Origin: Paraliobacillus zengyii
GTDB lineage: Bacteria; Bacillota; Bacilli; Bacillales; Amphibacillaceae
NCBI RefSeq assembly: GCF_003268595.1
Contig: NZ_CP029797.1
Coordinates: 2,687,501-2,751,500 of the forward strand
Length of the DNA: 64,000 bases
Direction: 5' to 3'
In this document: in pieces, positions 49,043-58,602 of the stretch
How positions within the stretch are numbered: the first letter of the stretch is position 1
How the letters are laid out: the number at the start of each line of letters is the position of its first letter
Notes under the pieces: model-generated
The model's database searches: none
Seen by the model: the letters and a program-made list of their open reading frames with translations, nothing else
What the model was told of the DNA's origin: nothing
Made by a program: the position numbers and the translations under genes

Positions 49043-50491
49043 TTGGTTAACGAAAATTTCACAAAACAATTTATTAACGGACAATGGATTAAGGGTTCAA
49101 GTGATGCGGTTGTTGAAAATTATAATCCATATACAGAAAAAGAAATCATGACGATCCCTTCAGCAGATGAGTCGGATGTAAATAAAGCGTATCAAGCGGC
49201 TGAAAGCGCACAAAAAAGTTGGCAAGAGGTTACACCTGCTGAAAAACAATCACACTTTTTAAACCTATTACAATTAGTGGAGAAACGTAAAGATGAAATT
49301 ATTGACTGGTTAGTAGAAGAATCCGGTAGTACTCGAGTTAAAGCAAATGTGGAATATGGCATTTGTTACGAAGTGATTAAAGAAGCTCTCTCTTTTCCAA
49401 CACGAATGACAGGTACGATACTACCATCTAATACACCTGGAAAGGAGAATTTCGTTTATCGGAATCCCAAAGGCGTAATTGGTATTATTGGTCCATGGAA
49501 TTTCCCATTATATTTAACATTACGTTCTGTTGCGCCAGCAATTGCAGCAGGTAACACCGTAGTAATCAAACCAGCATCTGATACACCAATTACATCAGGT
49601 CTTCTAATCGCTTCCTTATTTGAAGAAGCAGGATTTCCAAAAGGTGTCGTAAACGTTGTTGTTGGAAGAGGTTCAGTGATTGGTGATTCAGTTGTAACAA
49701 ATCCTATTCCATCAACTATTTCCTTCACAGGTTCTACTGAAGTAGGTAGTCATTTGGCACAATTAGCAGGTAAGGACCTGAAAGATACTGCTTTAGAACT
49801 TGGTGGTAATAACGCAATGATGGTTTTGGATGATGCGAATATTGACGAAGCTGTAAAAGCAGCTGTCTTTGGTAAGTTTCTTCATCAAGGTCAGATTTGT
49901 ATGGCAATCAATCGAATCATTGTTGATGAAAATGTTCACGATGAATTTGTTGAAAAGTTCACTGCAGCAGTCAAACAACTTAAAACAGGTGATCCGAATG
50001 AAGAAGATACATTTATCGGACCACTAATTAATAATGGTCAAGTAAGTCGTATTCTAGAAGATGTTGCAAAAACCAAAGAAGAAGGCGCAACAGTTATGAC
50101 CTCTGGTGAAGTAAATGGTAATTTAATGGAACCAATTGTACTTGCAAACGTAACAAATGAAATGACAATGGCAAAAAATGAAATTTTTGGCCCTGTTGCT
50201 GTAATCATTAAAGTAGAGAATGAAAAAGCAGCAATTCAGGTTGCAAACGGTACACCATATGGTTTAAGCGGCTCTGTCTTTACTAGTGATCGCTGGCGCG
50301 GTCTTGAAGTAGCAAAAAAAGTCCATACAGGAATGATCCACGTAAATGATCAATCTGTTAATGATGAACCACATGTAGCATTTGGTGGTGAAAAGCACTC
50401 TGGACTAGGAAGATTTGGCGGAAGCTGGGCATTAGATAAATTTACAACAGAGAAATGGATCAGTGTCCAAAGTGAATATAGAAAATTTTAA
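49043..50491 (+). CDS. Aldehyde dehydrogenase
   Basis: 482-residue NAD(P)-dependent aldehyde dehydrogenase. The catalytic Cys is in GQICMAINR (near residue 285), the general-base Glu is in ALELGGNN (near residue 251) and the Asn is in GPWNFPLYL. The closest remembered relatives are benzaldehyde/vanillin dehydrogenases such as B. subtilis YfmT. The start is TTG 49043 with AGGAGG 9 bases before. It is terminated by a strong hairpin. Confidence 0.88.
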   Translation: MVNENFTKQFINGQWIKGSSDAVVENYNPYTEKEIMTIPSADESDVNKAYQAAESAQKSWQEVTPAEKQSHFLNLLQLVEKRKDEIIDWLVEESGSTRVKANVEYGICYEVIKEALSFPTRMTGTILPSNTPGKENFVYRNPKGVIGIIGPWNFPLYLTLRSVAPAIAAGNTVVIKPASDTPITSGLLIASLFEEAGFPKGVVNVVVGRGSVIGDSVVTNPIPSTISFTGSTEVGSHLAQLAGKDLKDTALELGGNNAMMVLDDANIDEAVKAAVFGKFLHQGQICMAINRIIVDENVHDEFVEKFTAAVKQLKTGDPNEEDTFIGPLINNGQVSRILEDVAKTKEEGATVMTSGEVNGNLMEPIVLANVTNEMTMAKNEIFGPVAVIIKVENEKAAIQVANGTPYGLSGSVFTSDRWRGLEVAKKVHTGMIHVNDQSVNDEPHVAFGGEKHSGLGRFGGSWALDKFTTEKWISVQSEYRKF

Positions 50492-50505
50492 ACCTTACTA
50501 GATAA

Positions 50506-50551
50506 TAAAACGCGTTTCGAGATGATAAGATTCATTTCGAAACGCGTTTTA
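50506..50551. terminator. Bidirectional terminator after the aldehyde dehydrogenase
   Basis: Perfect 15-base arms (TAAAACGCGTTTCGA / TCGAAACGCGTTTTA) with a 16-base loop. It serves the rightward aldehyde dehydrogenase gene and can also terminate the convergent sulfotransferase gene. Confidence 0.85.
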
Positions 50552-50584
50552 TAGTTTTAATTGAACCTAACTGGCTACTCTTAA

Positions 50585-52285
50585 TTAATTACTTAATGAA
50601 TACTCCCAATTATTATATAGATCAAGCCGTTCAGCACGATAAGCACGAGCCCCTTCAGGAAATTCAGACACTTCAGCATGCCAAACGATTTCTCCATTCT
50701 GATTTACTTCAAAGATTCCACTTCTTTCATCTTCATTAACATATCCAAAATCAATTAGATAGTTTCCTGTTACTTCCATATAACGCGCACTACCAACAAT
50801 ATAAGTGAAGTATTCTTCTCCTAGTTCTTCGCCAAAGCTCCACATTTCTTCAGCCGTCTTTCCATTTTCATCAATACGATACACCACGCCACGGCTATAT
50901 TTATCTGATAGTTCTTCATTACCACGCGTGACAACTACATTATTGTCGTAAAGTAAAACATCTATTGTATTAGATTGATTATCTTGATCTGGTAATATTT
51001 CTGGTGCATGTTGACCCGCACTATATTTAAAATCATCACCTATACCTTCAATTAATACATCTTGATATTCCTCTGGCCAACCTTCTTCATCGGCAAGAAT
51101 CCAAACAATTTGATCCTTTGTGAATGTTTGTGCAGTATAATCAATTTTCATTATCAAATCTTGATTGCGACTTGAAACAATAATTGAATCATCTGATTCA
51201 TCATAAACTACAGCATTTTGATGAAACCAGTCAATTTTACCATCATCACGTTCTGTGGCGTCATATTCTTCATAAAACGATTCAGGTAATAGATCCTTTA
51301 AATCAATTGATTTAACTATTTCACCTGTTTCACTATCTAACTCAACCATAACATCTTCAATATAATTACTATCCCCATTAATGGTTAAAAGATAGTTCCC
51401 ATTTGGTAATTCAATTGCGTCATGATGGATCATAGTTGACTCATCACTACCTGCTTCCCCAATAACCGTTTCTGAATTTAAGTAAAAAGCCTTATAATAT
51501 TTTCCGAGATAGTCCATTTCAACTAATTCATTATATGTACTAGAGCTATTATCTTCTTTAGTTAGGTATAAAATGTGCCCATTTTCTAGTTCATGAAGAA
51601 CATGACTATTATAACGCGTATTATACCAACGAACATCACCATTTGAATCAAATGCATAAGAATATTTAGTACTTGCTATGAAAAAGGTTAAGGAACTATC
51701 GCCCAACTCCATCTGTTCTGTATCTGCTTCTTCAATATCGACTGTTCCAATATAATCAGGTAATACTTCTGTTTCAATAGAAACCATTTGTTCAGTTACT
51801 TTCCCTGTTTCTGTTTCTACAGATACCTTTACTTCATTTATACTGTCTGGTAGCAAACCTAATATAGGAATCTCATGTTTCGTTTCATACGTATCATAAG
51901 TATGTGTGATGGTTGTTGCATCTGTTGATCCTGGAACTGTGACCGTTATTTTAGATGGTTCTTCTGTTTGAAATAACGCTAAGGCTGTTAATGGCGAATT
52001 CTCGTAAGGGTCTTTCACCACATACATGTTCTCTTCGGTATATGCCTCATTTTCTAGTATTTCTAAATAGGATTCCTCTAGCACTTCTTGTTCTTCAATC
52101 CCATCTTCTAAGACACTTACAACAAGACCCTCTGTATCTACAGCTTTATTTTGTTCTACTAAATCGCCTCTTTCTGCGTTAGTCATATTACTAACTTTTT
52201 CATTGTTACCATTCACTACTATGTAAGCAATCGCTACTACTACTACTACTAGAATTAGTAGTGATAACCTAGATATCTTTTTCAA
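50585..52285 (-). CDS. assT: Aryl-sulfate sulfotransferase (ASST) family protein
   Basis: 566-residue exported or membrane-anchored protein with one N-terminal hydrophobic segment (about 7-25). An acidic region and a small beta domain precede the six-bladed propeller typical of ASST. Histidines expected at the active site occur in MIHHDAIELPNGNYLL and DWFHQNAVVYDESDD; SSRNQDL supplies the Arg region. ASST moves sulfate between phenols without PAPS. It is transcribed alone. The substrate here is unknown. Confidence 0.82.
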   Translation of the reverse strand: MKKISRLSLLILVVVVVAIAYIVVNGNNEKVSNMTNAERGDLVEQNKAVDTEGLVVSVLEDGIEEQEVLEESYLEILENEAYTEENMYVVKDPYENSPLTALALFQTEEPSKITVTVPGSTDATTITHTYDTYETKHEIPILGLLPDSINEVKVSVETETGKVTEQMVSIETEVLPDYIGTVDIEEADTEQMELGDSSLTFFIASTKYSYAFDSNGDVRWYNTRYNSHVLHELENGHILYLTKEDNSSSTYNELVEMDYLGKYYKAFYLNSETVIGEAGSDESTMIHHDAIELPNGNYLLTINGDSNYIEDVMVELDSETGEIVKSIDLKDLLPESFYEEYDATERDDGKIDWFHQNAVVYDESDDSIIVSSRNQDLIMKIDYTAQTFTKDQIVWILADEEGWPEEYQDVLIEGIGDDFKYSAGQHAPEILPDQDNQSNTIDVLLYDNNVVVTRGNEELSDKYSRGVVYRIDENGKTAEEMWSFGEELGEEYFTYIVGSARYMEVTGNYLIDFGYVNEDERSGIFEVNQNGEIVWHAEVSEFPEGARAYRAERLDLYNNWEYSLSN

Positions 52286-52507
52286 TTTAATGCTCCTCTT
52301 TTTTAAATATTAACTAGTATAATACTTTTAAAATGTGTCAGTCTAATGTCAATCTATTAATAGATTATTAAGTTCCCGTTTTTATTTAACTTAAAACAAA
52401 TACTATTGGTACAAAAACTAATATGAATAGAATGACTATTATAATAGTCTGTTAATTATCTAAGTATTAGTTAAATCCGTCTCTTTTATTATCAAGTACA
52501 CTAAAAA

Positions 52508-52535
52508 GATGATCTCTTTATATAAAGAGATCATC
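52508..52535 (-). terminator. Terminator of the Rrf2 regulator gene
   Basis: Perfect 13-base arms (GATGATCTCTTTA / TAAAGAGATCATC) with a 2-base loop, overlapping the stop codon and followed by T5 on the minus strand. Confidence 0.85.
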
Positions 52536-52931
52536 CATAACTGCTTGAAGCGTTTTATTATTTAGTTCGTTTTCCATTGCCAATTGAACATTTTTAAACG
52601 TAACATCTAAAGTTCCTTGGATTTTTTTACCGACAGGACATGCGGGGTTAGGTTTTTCATGAATCGAAAATAATTCTTTTTCTATATTAACAGCCTTATA
52701 AATGTCTAATAAGGTAATATCCTTAGGGTCCCTCGTTAAAGAAAAACCAGAAATTCCGACTTGTGCGGTTACTAAAGCAGCTTTTTTCAACTCACTGCTT
52801 ATTCGTCTTATTACTACTGGATTTGTTGTCACACTAGTTGCAATCTCTGTAGAAGATATCCTTGGATACGTTGCAATTAAAGACATAATATGGATTGCAA
52901 CAGAAAGACGCGTATTAATCACATTATTCAC
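52518..52931 (-). CDS. Rrf2-family transcriptional regulator (YwnA-like)
   Basis: 137-residue winged-helix regulator: SSTEIATSVTTNPVVIRRISSEL is the DNA-binding helix pair. Only one Cys (NPACPVG) is present, so it does not bind an Fe-S cluster like IscR or NsrR and resembles redox-type YwnA. GAGGTG precedes the ATG. It has its own promoter with a palindrome and follows the heme-uptake genes on the same strand. Its targets are unknown. Confidence 0.85.
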   Translation of the reverse strand: MNNVINTRLSVAIHIMSLIATYPRISSTEIATSVTTNPVVIRRISSELKKAALVTAQVGISGFSLTRDPKDITLLDIYKAVNIEKELFSIHEKPNPACPVGKKIQGTLDVTFKNVQLAMENELNNKTLQAVMDDLFI

Positions 52932-52944
52932 CTCTTTGTAACAT

Positions 52945-52973
52945 TCTTAGTTACAAATGAACATTTGTCAAGA
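52945..52973 (-). promoter_or_regulatory. Promoter of the Rrf2 gene with palindromic operator
   Basis: On the minus strand, TTGACA is followed after 17 bases by AAGAAT. The spacer is almost filled by the palindrome ACAAATG-2-CATTTGT (52953-52968), positioned for repression. Autoregulation is inferred. Confidence 0.6.
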
Positions 52974-52989
52974 ATAATGTAAAAACCTT

Positions 52990-53310
52990 TTATCCAACAT
53001 TAATAGGTTGTCTCGTAACCTTAACCTCATAAAACGCGGTCTTATTCTTTATTATGAAATCCGGAACCCCTCCACGGTGTGCATGTGATTCTCTAAACGC
53101 ATCGCTCTTCATCCATCCTTGAAACCCTTTTTTATTTTCCCATCTTGTGAAAATCGTGATCTCTTCATATTCTTTTGTGTTTTCTGTTACTAATACCTCT
53201 AACCCAACGAATCCCTCCATTGTTTCGACCTTACCAACTTTGTTGAAACGTTCTACAAACGCCTCTGCGTGACCATTTTTCAACTGAACAGTATTTGTTG
53301 CAATAAACAT
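52990..53310 (-). CDS. isdG: IsdG-type heme-degrading monooxygenase
   Basis: 106-residue ABM-domain enzyme that opens heme in the cytosol and frees iron. The catalytic triad of IsdG/IsdI is intact: Asn6, Trp66 and His76 (FIATNTV, GWMKS, ESHAHR). The ATG at 53310 is chosen because AGAGGAGG lies 9 bases before it; the ATG at 53319 is inside that spacing. It is the last gene of the heme island, 16 bases after the second ATPase gene. Confidence 0.93.
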   Translation of the reverse strand: MFIATNTVQLKNGHAEAFVERFNKVGKVETMEGFVGLEVLVTENTKEYEEITIFTRWENKKGFQGWMKSDAFRESHAHRGGVPDFIIKNKTAFYEVKVTRQPINVG

Positions 53311-53325
53311 AATAAACATCCTCCT

Positions 53326-54099
53326 CTATTCTATTTTTGATAGTGGTACTATAATAGGATAATTATCCTCAAATCTTATTTTTGCATGGATATGATAAAC
53401 ATCTCGAAAAAATTTCTGATTAATTACATTTTTTGGTGAACCAAACCGAATTACTTCACCTTCTTTCATCGCAATGATATGACTACAATAGGCCGCTGCA
53501 TACTGTATCTCATGAAGTACCATTACAATGGTTATCTTATGCGTAGTGTTAATACGTACAAGTAGTTCCATTAATTCTAATTGATGCGCAATATCAAGAT
53601 ATGTTGTCGGTTCATCTAATAATAGAATATCCGTTTTTTGCGCTAGTGCCATTGCGATACGAGCACGCTGTTGTTCTCCACCAGATAACGTATGAAATAG
53701 TCTGTCTTCCAGTTTAGTTAATCCCGTTTCTTCCAATGCCCATTTTATAATAGACAAATCATCTGTTTTTTCAGATCTGTAACCTTGATAAGGAGAGCGA
53801 CCGTATGCTACCAGCTCATGAACAGTTAAATTTGGTAAAGTCTCTTTAACTTGTAATAACATAGCCACATTTTTTGCATACATTTTTCGCTTATAAGTAG
53901 TAACTGATAGTTGATCAAGAAGAACCTCACCCTCATTAGCGTTATACAGTTTTGCTAATATTTTTAATAAAGTTGACTTACCTGATCCATTAGGACCAAC
54001 AATTGCCGTCATCTTACCTTTTGGAAAGGTGACATTAATATCATTTAAAACAAAACTACCTTGTTTAAAGCGCAGTTGTTTTGTTTCCAACGACTTCAA
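53326..54099 (-). CDS. Heme/siderophore ABC transporter ATPase (second module)
   Basis: 257-residue ATPase with Walker A GPNGSGKST, signature LSGGEQQRARIA and Walker B ILLLDEPTTYLD. It starts at TTG 54099 directly after the permease stop. It belongs with the binding protein (55101) and permease (54100) just upstream. The heme island context suggests heme or a ferric siderophore. Confidence 0.88.
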   Translation of the reverse strand: MKSLETKQLRFKQGSFVLNDINVTFPKGKMTAIVGPNGSGKSTLLKILAKLYNANEGEVLLDQLSVTTYKRKMYAKNVAMLLQVKETLPNLTVHELVAYGRSPYQGYRSEKTDDLSIIKWALEETGLTKLEDRLFHTLSGGEQQRARIAMALAQKTDILLLDEPTTYLDIAHQLELMELLVRINTTHKITIVMVLHEIQYAAAYCSHIIAMKEGEVIRFGSPKNVINQKFFRDVYHIHAKIRFEDNYPIIVPLSKIE

Positions 54100-55104
54100 T
54101 TACATCACCCGCTTTCGACGTAATAAGAATAGAAAGAACGGTGCACCGATACAAGCTAATAAAATGCCCACGGGTAACTCAATTGGTTCAAACATGGTTC
54201 GAGCTATCGTATCAGCAAATACCACTAGTATGGCCCCACCTAACATTGATAAAGGTAGTAACATTCGATAATCTTCACCTATTAATAAGCGGATGAAGTG
54301 TGGAACAACCAATCCTACAAAGCCAATTAATCCGGAAACACTCACAGCTATGCCCGCTAAAAAAGAAGCTAATAGAATTAATAATAATCGCATTAATTCT
54401 ACATTTTGACCAAGTAGTTTAGCAGACTCATCACCTAGTAAGATTATATTTATTGGCTTTATTGCAAAAAAGCTAAGCAAAAGACCTACAATTGCATAAG
54501 GATACATAAATTCTAAATGATACCAACTCCTTCCATTCAATCCACCTGAAAGCCATGAAATAACAGACTGAACACGATCACTATAAATAACCATCACACC
54601 ATTCATAACAGCTCCGAGTAATGCATTCATTGCAACTCCAGCCAAAATGATTTTGATAGTAGAAGCGCCATTTTCCCATGCTAATAAATAGATTACAATC
54701 GTAGTAGCAAAGGCTCCTATAAACGCCATTACCGGTAATAAATAACTATATTGCGGAAATATCAACATCGTAATAATCGCCATTAATCCACCACCTGCTG
54801 ACACTCCAATAATTCCTGGATCAGCTAAGGGGTTTTTCATTACACCTTGTAATAGAGCACCAGATGTTGCCAAACATGCCCCCACCAACAAACCAATAAT
54901 AATTCGAGGCAATCTTAAATCAATAATAATACTTTCATATCTATCATCAGCTTTAGCAACTAGTACCTGCCATATATCTTGCAAACTGATAGGTACCGCT
55001 CCAAAAGTTAAACCGAGATACACAGTGAAAATCAGTAAACAAAAGGTAACTAAAAATATATACTTCTTTTTCACTTTTCTTCCTATCAAACTCATACCAT
55101 TCAC
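54100..55104 (-). CDS. FecCD-family permease (second module)
   Basis: 334-residue permease with about ten hydrophobic segments, the FecCD opening GALLQGVMKNPLADPGIIGVSAGG and coupling region GDESAKLLGQNVELMR. It overlaps the binding-protein gene by 4 bases. It works with the ATPase at 53326. Confidence 0.88.
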   Translation of the reverse strand: MNGMSLIGRKVKKKYIFLVTFCLLIFTVYLGLTFGAVPISLQDIWQVLVAKADDRYESIIIDLRLPRIIIGLLVGACLATSGALLQGVMKNPLADPGIIGVSAGGGLMAIITMLIFPQYSYLLPVMAFIGAFATTIVIYLLAWENGASTIKIILAGVAMNALLGAVMNGVMVIYSDRVQSVISWLSGGLNGRSWYHLEFMYPYAIVGLLLSFFAIKPINIILLGDESAKLLGQNVELMRLLLILLASFLAGIAVSVSGLIGFVGLVVPHFIRLLIGEDYRMLLPLSMLGGAILVVFADTIARTMFEPIELPVGILLACIGAPFFLFLLRRKRVM

Positions 55105-56039
55105 TCCAGATCATTCAATATATCAACCATATAAGAAACAGCTTCAACTACCCTTGTTCCTGGATTTGTACCAAACAAATCTGAAGGTAAAACATTAATA
55201 TTTCCTTGTTCCACTGCAGAAATATTGTTCCATGCTGCATTTTGTTCCATTTCCTTTATAAATCCTTTTTTTACTTCTTCCGTGTTTCCATGGGTGATTA
55301 ATAAAACTAAATCAGGATCCGAGTCTACTACATGTTCTGTATTTATTTGTGCATACTGTGGAAACTCTTTAAGAGCAGGGTATTCAGAAGCAATATTCAT
55401 TCCCCCTGCCGCTTTAAGAATGTCACCACTTAAAGAATTATCGAGTGCAGCCATGTAGGTACCTGGAGCACCATAAACTAACAGAACTCTCGGACTATTA
55501 TCACTTTCTTGAAGACTTTCTAGCTCATTATCTAGCTTAGCATTGAGCTCAACTGCCTTATCTTTCTGATCTAATAGATCGCCATATAAAGTTATTTGAT
55601 TCTTAATATCTTTAATTGAGTTAGCATGGGTTAAAATAACTTTTGTACCAATTGCCTCAATTGTTGGGACATCTTTATCATTCAATCCGCTGTTAGCAAG
55701 AACGACATCTGGTGCTAGCAAAGCTATTTTCTCATAATTAATCTCATGTGTGGTTCCTACTTCTTCAGCATCAATAGCTTCAGCTGATCCATCCGTTCCA
55801 TTTGGTCTTCCTATAACTGCACCATCTAATGCATAAATTATGTCAATATCGCCATTTCCAAGTGCGACAATTTTTTCAGGTGTTTCAGAGAAGGTTATTG
55901 AGCGATCCGTAAAATCTGTAACTGTAACAGAACCTTCTTTATTAACAGCTTCTGTAACATTATTTGTTTGACCGCAGGCACTTATAGTGAGTAAAAAAAT
56001 TGCTCCTATAGCATATTTCACTAATTTTAAATTCATCAT
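55101..56039 (-). CDS. Iron/heme-binding lipoprotein (second module)
   Basis: 312-residue class III binding lipoprotein; lipobox LTISACGQ (Cys near residue 22). VTDFTDRSITFSETPEKIVALGNGDIDIIYAL and LLITHGNTEEV resemble heme and siderophore receptors. It differs from the island's IsdE, so the two modules may take different ligands. Its ATG overlaps the srtB stop (ATGA), showing tight coupling. Confidence 0.85.
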   Translation of the reverse strand: MMNLKLVKYAIGAIFLLTISACGQTNNVTEAVNKEGSVTVTDFTDRSITFSETPEKIVALGNGDIDIIYALDGAVIGRPNGTDGSAEAIDAEEVGTTHEINYEKIALLAPDVVLANSGLNDKDVPTIEAIGTKVILTHANSIKDIKNQITLYGDLLDQKDKAVELNAKLDNELESLQESDNSPRVLLVYGAPGTYMAALDNSLSGDILKAAGGMNIASEYPALKEFPQYAQINTEHVVDSDPDLVLLITHGNTEEVKKGFIKEMEQNAAWNNISAVEQGNINVLPSDLFGTNPGTRVVEAVSYMVDILNDLE

Positions 56040-56809
56040 TCACTCGCCTCTCTTTGCACTAACTTAGCATGAACAACTAACCTTCCGTTGTTATTATCCA
56101 AACTATAATCACAGGTTGATAACGTAACAATTGTATCTTCATCTGAAATAGATACATTGGATTGATAGAGTGACTTATCTCTTAATCCTTCAATAAATGT
56201 CATAAAATCATTTTCCTCATTGAAGTCTGTTTGTATGTAGTAAAAATCACTCGTTGTTTGATAGACTGAAAATACTTCCAAACTAAATCCTTCATATAAA
56301 GTATCAAGATACACTTTATTGCCACTTTCAAAAAATTCTTCACTTAAATATTTTTTTAATTGTCCAAACATAGATCCATCTTTCATTCTGTGGCCATAGA
56401 GGATAATATTTTTGTTTGTCTCTGAATTAATATCATTTCGATAATCCATAAAGATACTTCCAGCTCGAGATTCTTCTTTTTTATAGTTCCGATTCAAATA
56501 ATAGTCATTGTTCTCTTCTTGAAGAATTGGGTAATCTATCTGTGTTTCTTCAATAGTTATCCAACCAATGATATCTGAATTAATTTCTCTTAGAGAATCA
56601 AATTGGTCGCGAATCTGACCGGTGCTCTCAATTGTTTCTGTACGAGTTACTTCGGAATGATAGATTTCATGTGCTTCGGCTAGCACCTGTCTATTCTCAT
56701 AGTAACCATAAAGAATAATCGAGAGTGTATAACCAGAATATAAAAACACGCCAATTGCTATTATCGTTAGAATTCTTTGCAAATTTTTAATTATGTTTTC
56801 TCGATTCAT
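56036..56809 (-). CDS. srtB: Class B sortase
   Basis: 257-residue membrane-anchored transpeptidase that links NPxTG/NxKTG-type proteins to peptidoglycan. It has a transmembrane segment (about 12-36), catalytic His in ILYGHRMKDG, Cys in VTLSTCDYS and Arg in NNNGRLVVHA. The ATG at 56809 (MNRENIIKN) follows GAGGAAG; the ATG at 56824 contains that site. Its likely substrates are the two NEAT proteins upstream. It lies between the two ABC modules. Confidence 0.93.
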   Translation of the reverse strand: MNRENIIKNLQRILTIIAIGVFLYSGYTLSIILYGYYENRQVLAEAHEIYHSEVTRTETIESTGQIRDQFDSLREINSDIIGWITIEETQIDYPILQEENNDYYLNRNYKKEESRAGSIFMDYRNDINSETNKNIILYGHRMKDGSMFGQLKKYLSEEFFESGNKVYLDTLYEGFSLEVFSVYQTTSDFYYIQTDFNEENDFMTFIEGLRDKSLYQSNVSISDEDTIVTLSTCDYSLDNNNGRLVVHAKLVQREASE

Positions 56810-56831
56810 AGATATCTTCCTCATTTAATGC

Positions 56832-57602
56832 TTATATTCCGATAGGAACAAGATACAGCCCTGCTAACTTGCTGTTGTATACAGCAACATCTACACCGTA
56901 GATTTCTTTCATCATTACATCGTTCACAATTTTATCTGGAGCACCATTTGCGTAAATTTCGCCATTCTTCATCACAATAAGTGAATCACTGTATCGAATT
57001 GCTTGATTAATATCATGAAGTACCATAACAATTGTTAATCCATATTTCTTGTTTAACGAGCGCACTAACTCAAGTATTTCCATTTGGTAATAGATGTCCA
57101 AAAATGTAGTAGGTTCATCTAAAAATAAAAATTCTGTTTTTTGAGCTAAAGATAATGCAATCCACACGCGTTGACTTTCACCACCAGATAATTGATCCAA
57201 TGTTTTATGCCGCTTTTCTTCTAAACGTGTGGAAGAAATAGCCCAATCTATGACCTCTTGATCTTCCTTTAATTTCGGATGAAATAAATTTTTATATGGT
57301 ACTCTTCCAAATGCAATTAATTGTTCAACAGTCAAATCTTGTGGTGCGTCATTTTGTTGATAAACCATTGCAATTGTTCTTGCTAACTCCTTTGGTTTAT
57401 AGTTATTAATATCTTGATCATTTATTACAATTTGACCTGATAAAGGTTTGTTATCTTTTGAGAGTACTGATAATAATGTTGATTTACCACAACCATTTGG
57501 ACCAATGATGGTTGTAACTTTACCTTTTTCTATAAGTCCTGAAATAGAATTTAACTGGTTGCTTTTTTGATTATATGAAAAAGAAATAGATTTAAATTCC
57601 AT
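56832..57602 (-). CDS. Heme ABC transporter ATPase (first module)
   Basis: 256-residue ATPase with Walker A GPNGCGKST, signature LSGGESQRVWIA and Walker B FLFLDEPTTFLD. It overlaps the permease gene by 11 bases. With IsdE and the permease it forms a complete importer, unlike S. aureus, where the Isd ATPase is shared. Confidence 0.88.
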   Translation of the reverse strand: MEFKSISFSYNQKSNQLNSISGLIEKGKVTTIIGPNGCGKSTLLSVLSKDNKPLSGQIVINDQDINNYKPKELARTIAMVYQQNDAPQDLTVEQLIAFGRVPYKNLFHPKLKEDQEVIDWAISSTRLEEKRHKTLDQLSGGESQRVWIALSLAQKTEFLFLDEPTTFLDIYYQMEILELVRSLNKKYGLTIVMVLHDINQAIRYSDSLIVMKNGEIYANGAPDKIVNDVMMKEIYGVDVAVYNSKLAGLYLVPIGI

Positions 57603-58575
57603 TTATTCGCTCACTCTTTCTCAATAAGTAGATTAAGAACGGTCCACCAATTACGGCCATTAAAGTAGATGCCGGAATCTCTAATGGAGAAATAATCGTT
57701 CTTCCTATTGTATCAGCTGTTAAAATCAGTAAAGCACCTGCTATTGCTGAAAAAGGAATTAAGATTCGATGATCGGTTCCTACAAGTTGACGGGCTATAC
57801 TTGGAATAAGGAGACCAACAAATAGTATGACCCCAGCAACTGAAGTGGCTACTGCCGCTAATAGTACTGCAACCGCTGAAATCAATAATCGTGCAGCGGT
57901 CACGTTTAAACCTAGATTTTTTGCTTTCTTATCTTGCAGAGAAAGTAAATTACACCAGGAACTTGCAAAGAATGCTAGGACTAATCCGATCAGTCCATAA
58001 ACGATAATAATATGAACATCATCCCATGTTTTCATTAATAAATTTGAAGTGTTTGATGCGCCCACCGAAATATTAAAATAACTACAAATCATCAACATAG
58101 CTTCTCTAAATCCAGTAAACATAGCACTGATTGCTATACCAGTGAGAATAAGTCGTAATGGGTGTAAGCCTGATTTCCATGAAAGCCAGTAAACCAAGAA
58201 ACATGCCAAGGCCCCACCTATAAATGCAAATAGAGGACTACTAATATACAATGTAGGTAGAAAAAGGATGCCAAATAACGTAAAGAAGCTCGCACCTGAG
58301 GATATTCCTATTACACCAGCATCAGCTAGCGGATTTCTCATGACTGACTGAAGCAAAACCCCAGAGACAGACAAAGCAGCTCCTGCAAACATAGATACAA
58401 AAATTCTTGGAAAACGTAAATCTTTTATTACTTCTACTTCTTCGACACCACCATGTATAAGGCCATCTATTAATTGATTAAATGAAATAGAAATACTTCC
58501 AGAAATTGCTGAGTAGCAAAACATAATAATTATCAATAAACTGACCACTGAAAAACTTATTACTTTTTTATTCAT
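57592..58575 (-). CDS. isdF: Heme ABC transporter permease, IsdF-like (first module)
   Basis: 327-residue FecCD-family permease with about nine to ten segments, VSGVLLQSVMRNPLADAGVIGIS near residue 75 and KKAKNLGLNVTAAR as coupling region. It lies 27 bases after isdE. Heme as substrate is inferred from the neighbours. Confidence 0.87.
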   Translation of the reverse strand: MNKKVISFSVVSLLIIIMFCYSAISGSISISFNQLIDGLIHGGVEEVEVIKDLRFPRIFVSMFAGAALSVSGVLLQSVMRNPLADAGVIGISSGASFFTLFGILFLPTLYISSPLFAFIGGALACFLVYWLSWKSGLHPLRLILTGIAISAMFTGFREAMLMICSYFNISVGASNTSNLLMKTWDDVHIIIVYGLIGLVLAFFASSWCNLLSLQDKKAKNLGLNVTAARLLISAVAVLLAAVATSVAGVILFVGLLIPSIARQLVGTDHRILIPFSAIAGALLILTADTIGRTIISPLEIPASTLMAVIGGPFLIYLLRKSERINGI

Positions 58576-58602
58576 ACTAATCTTCCTTTATTTATAAATG
58601 AC

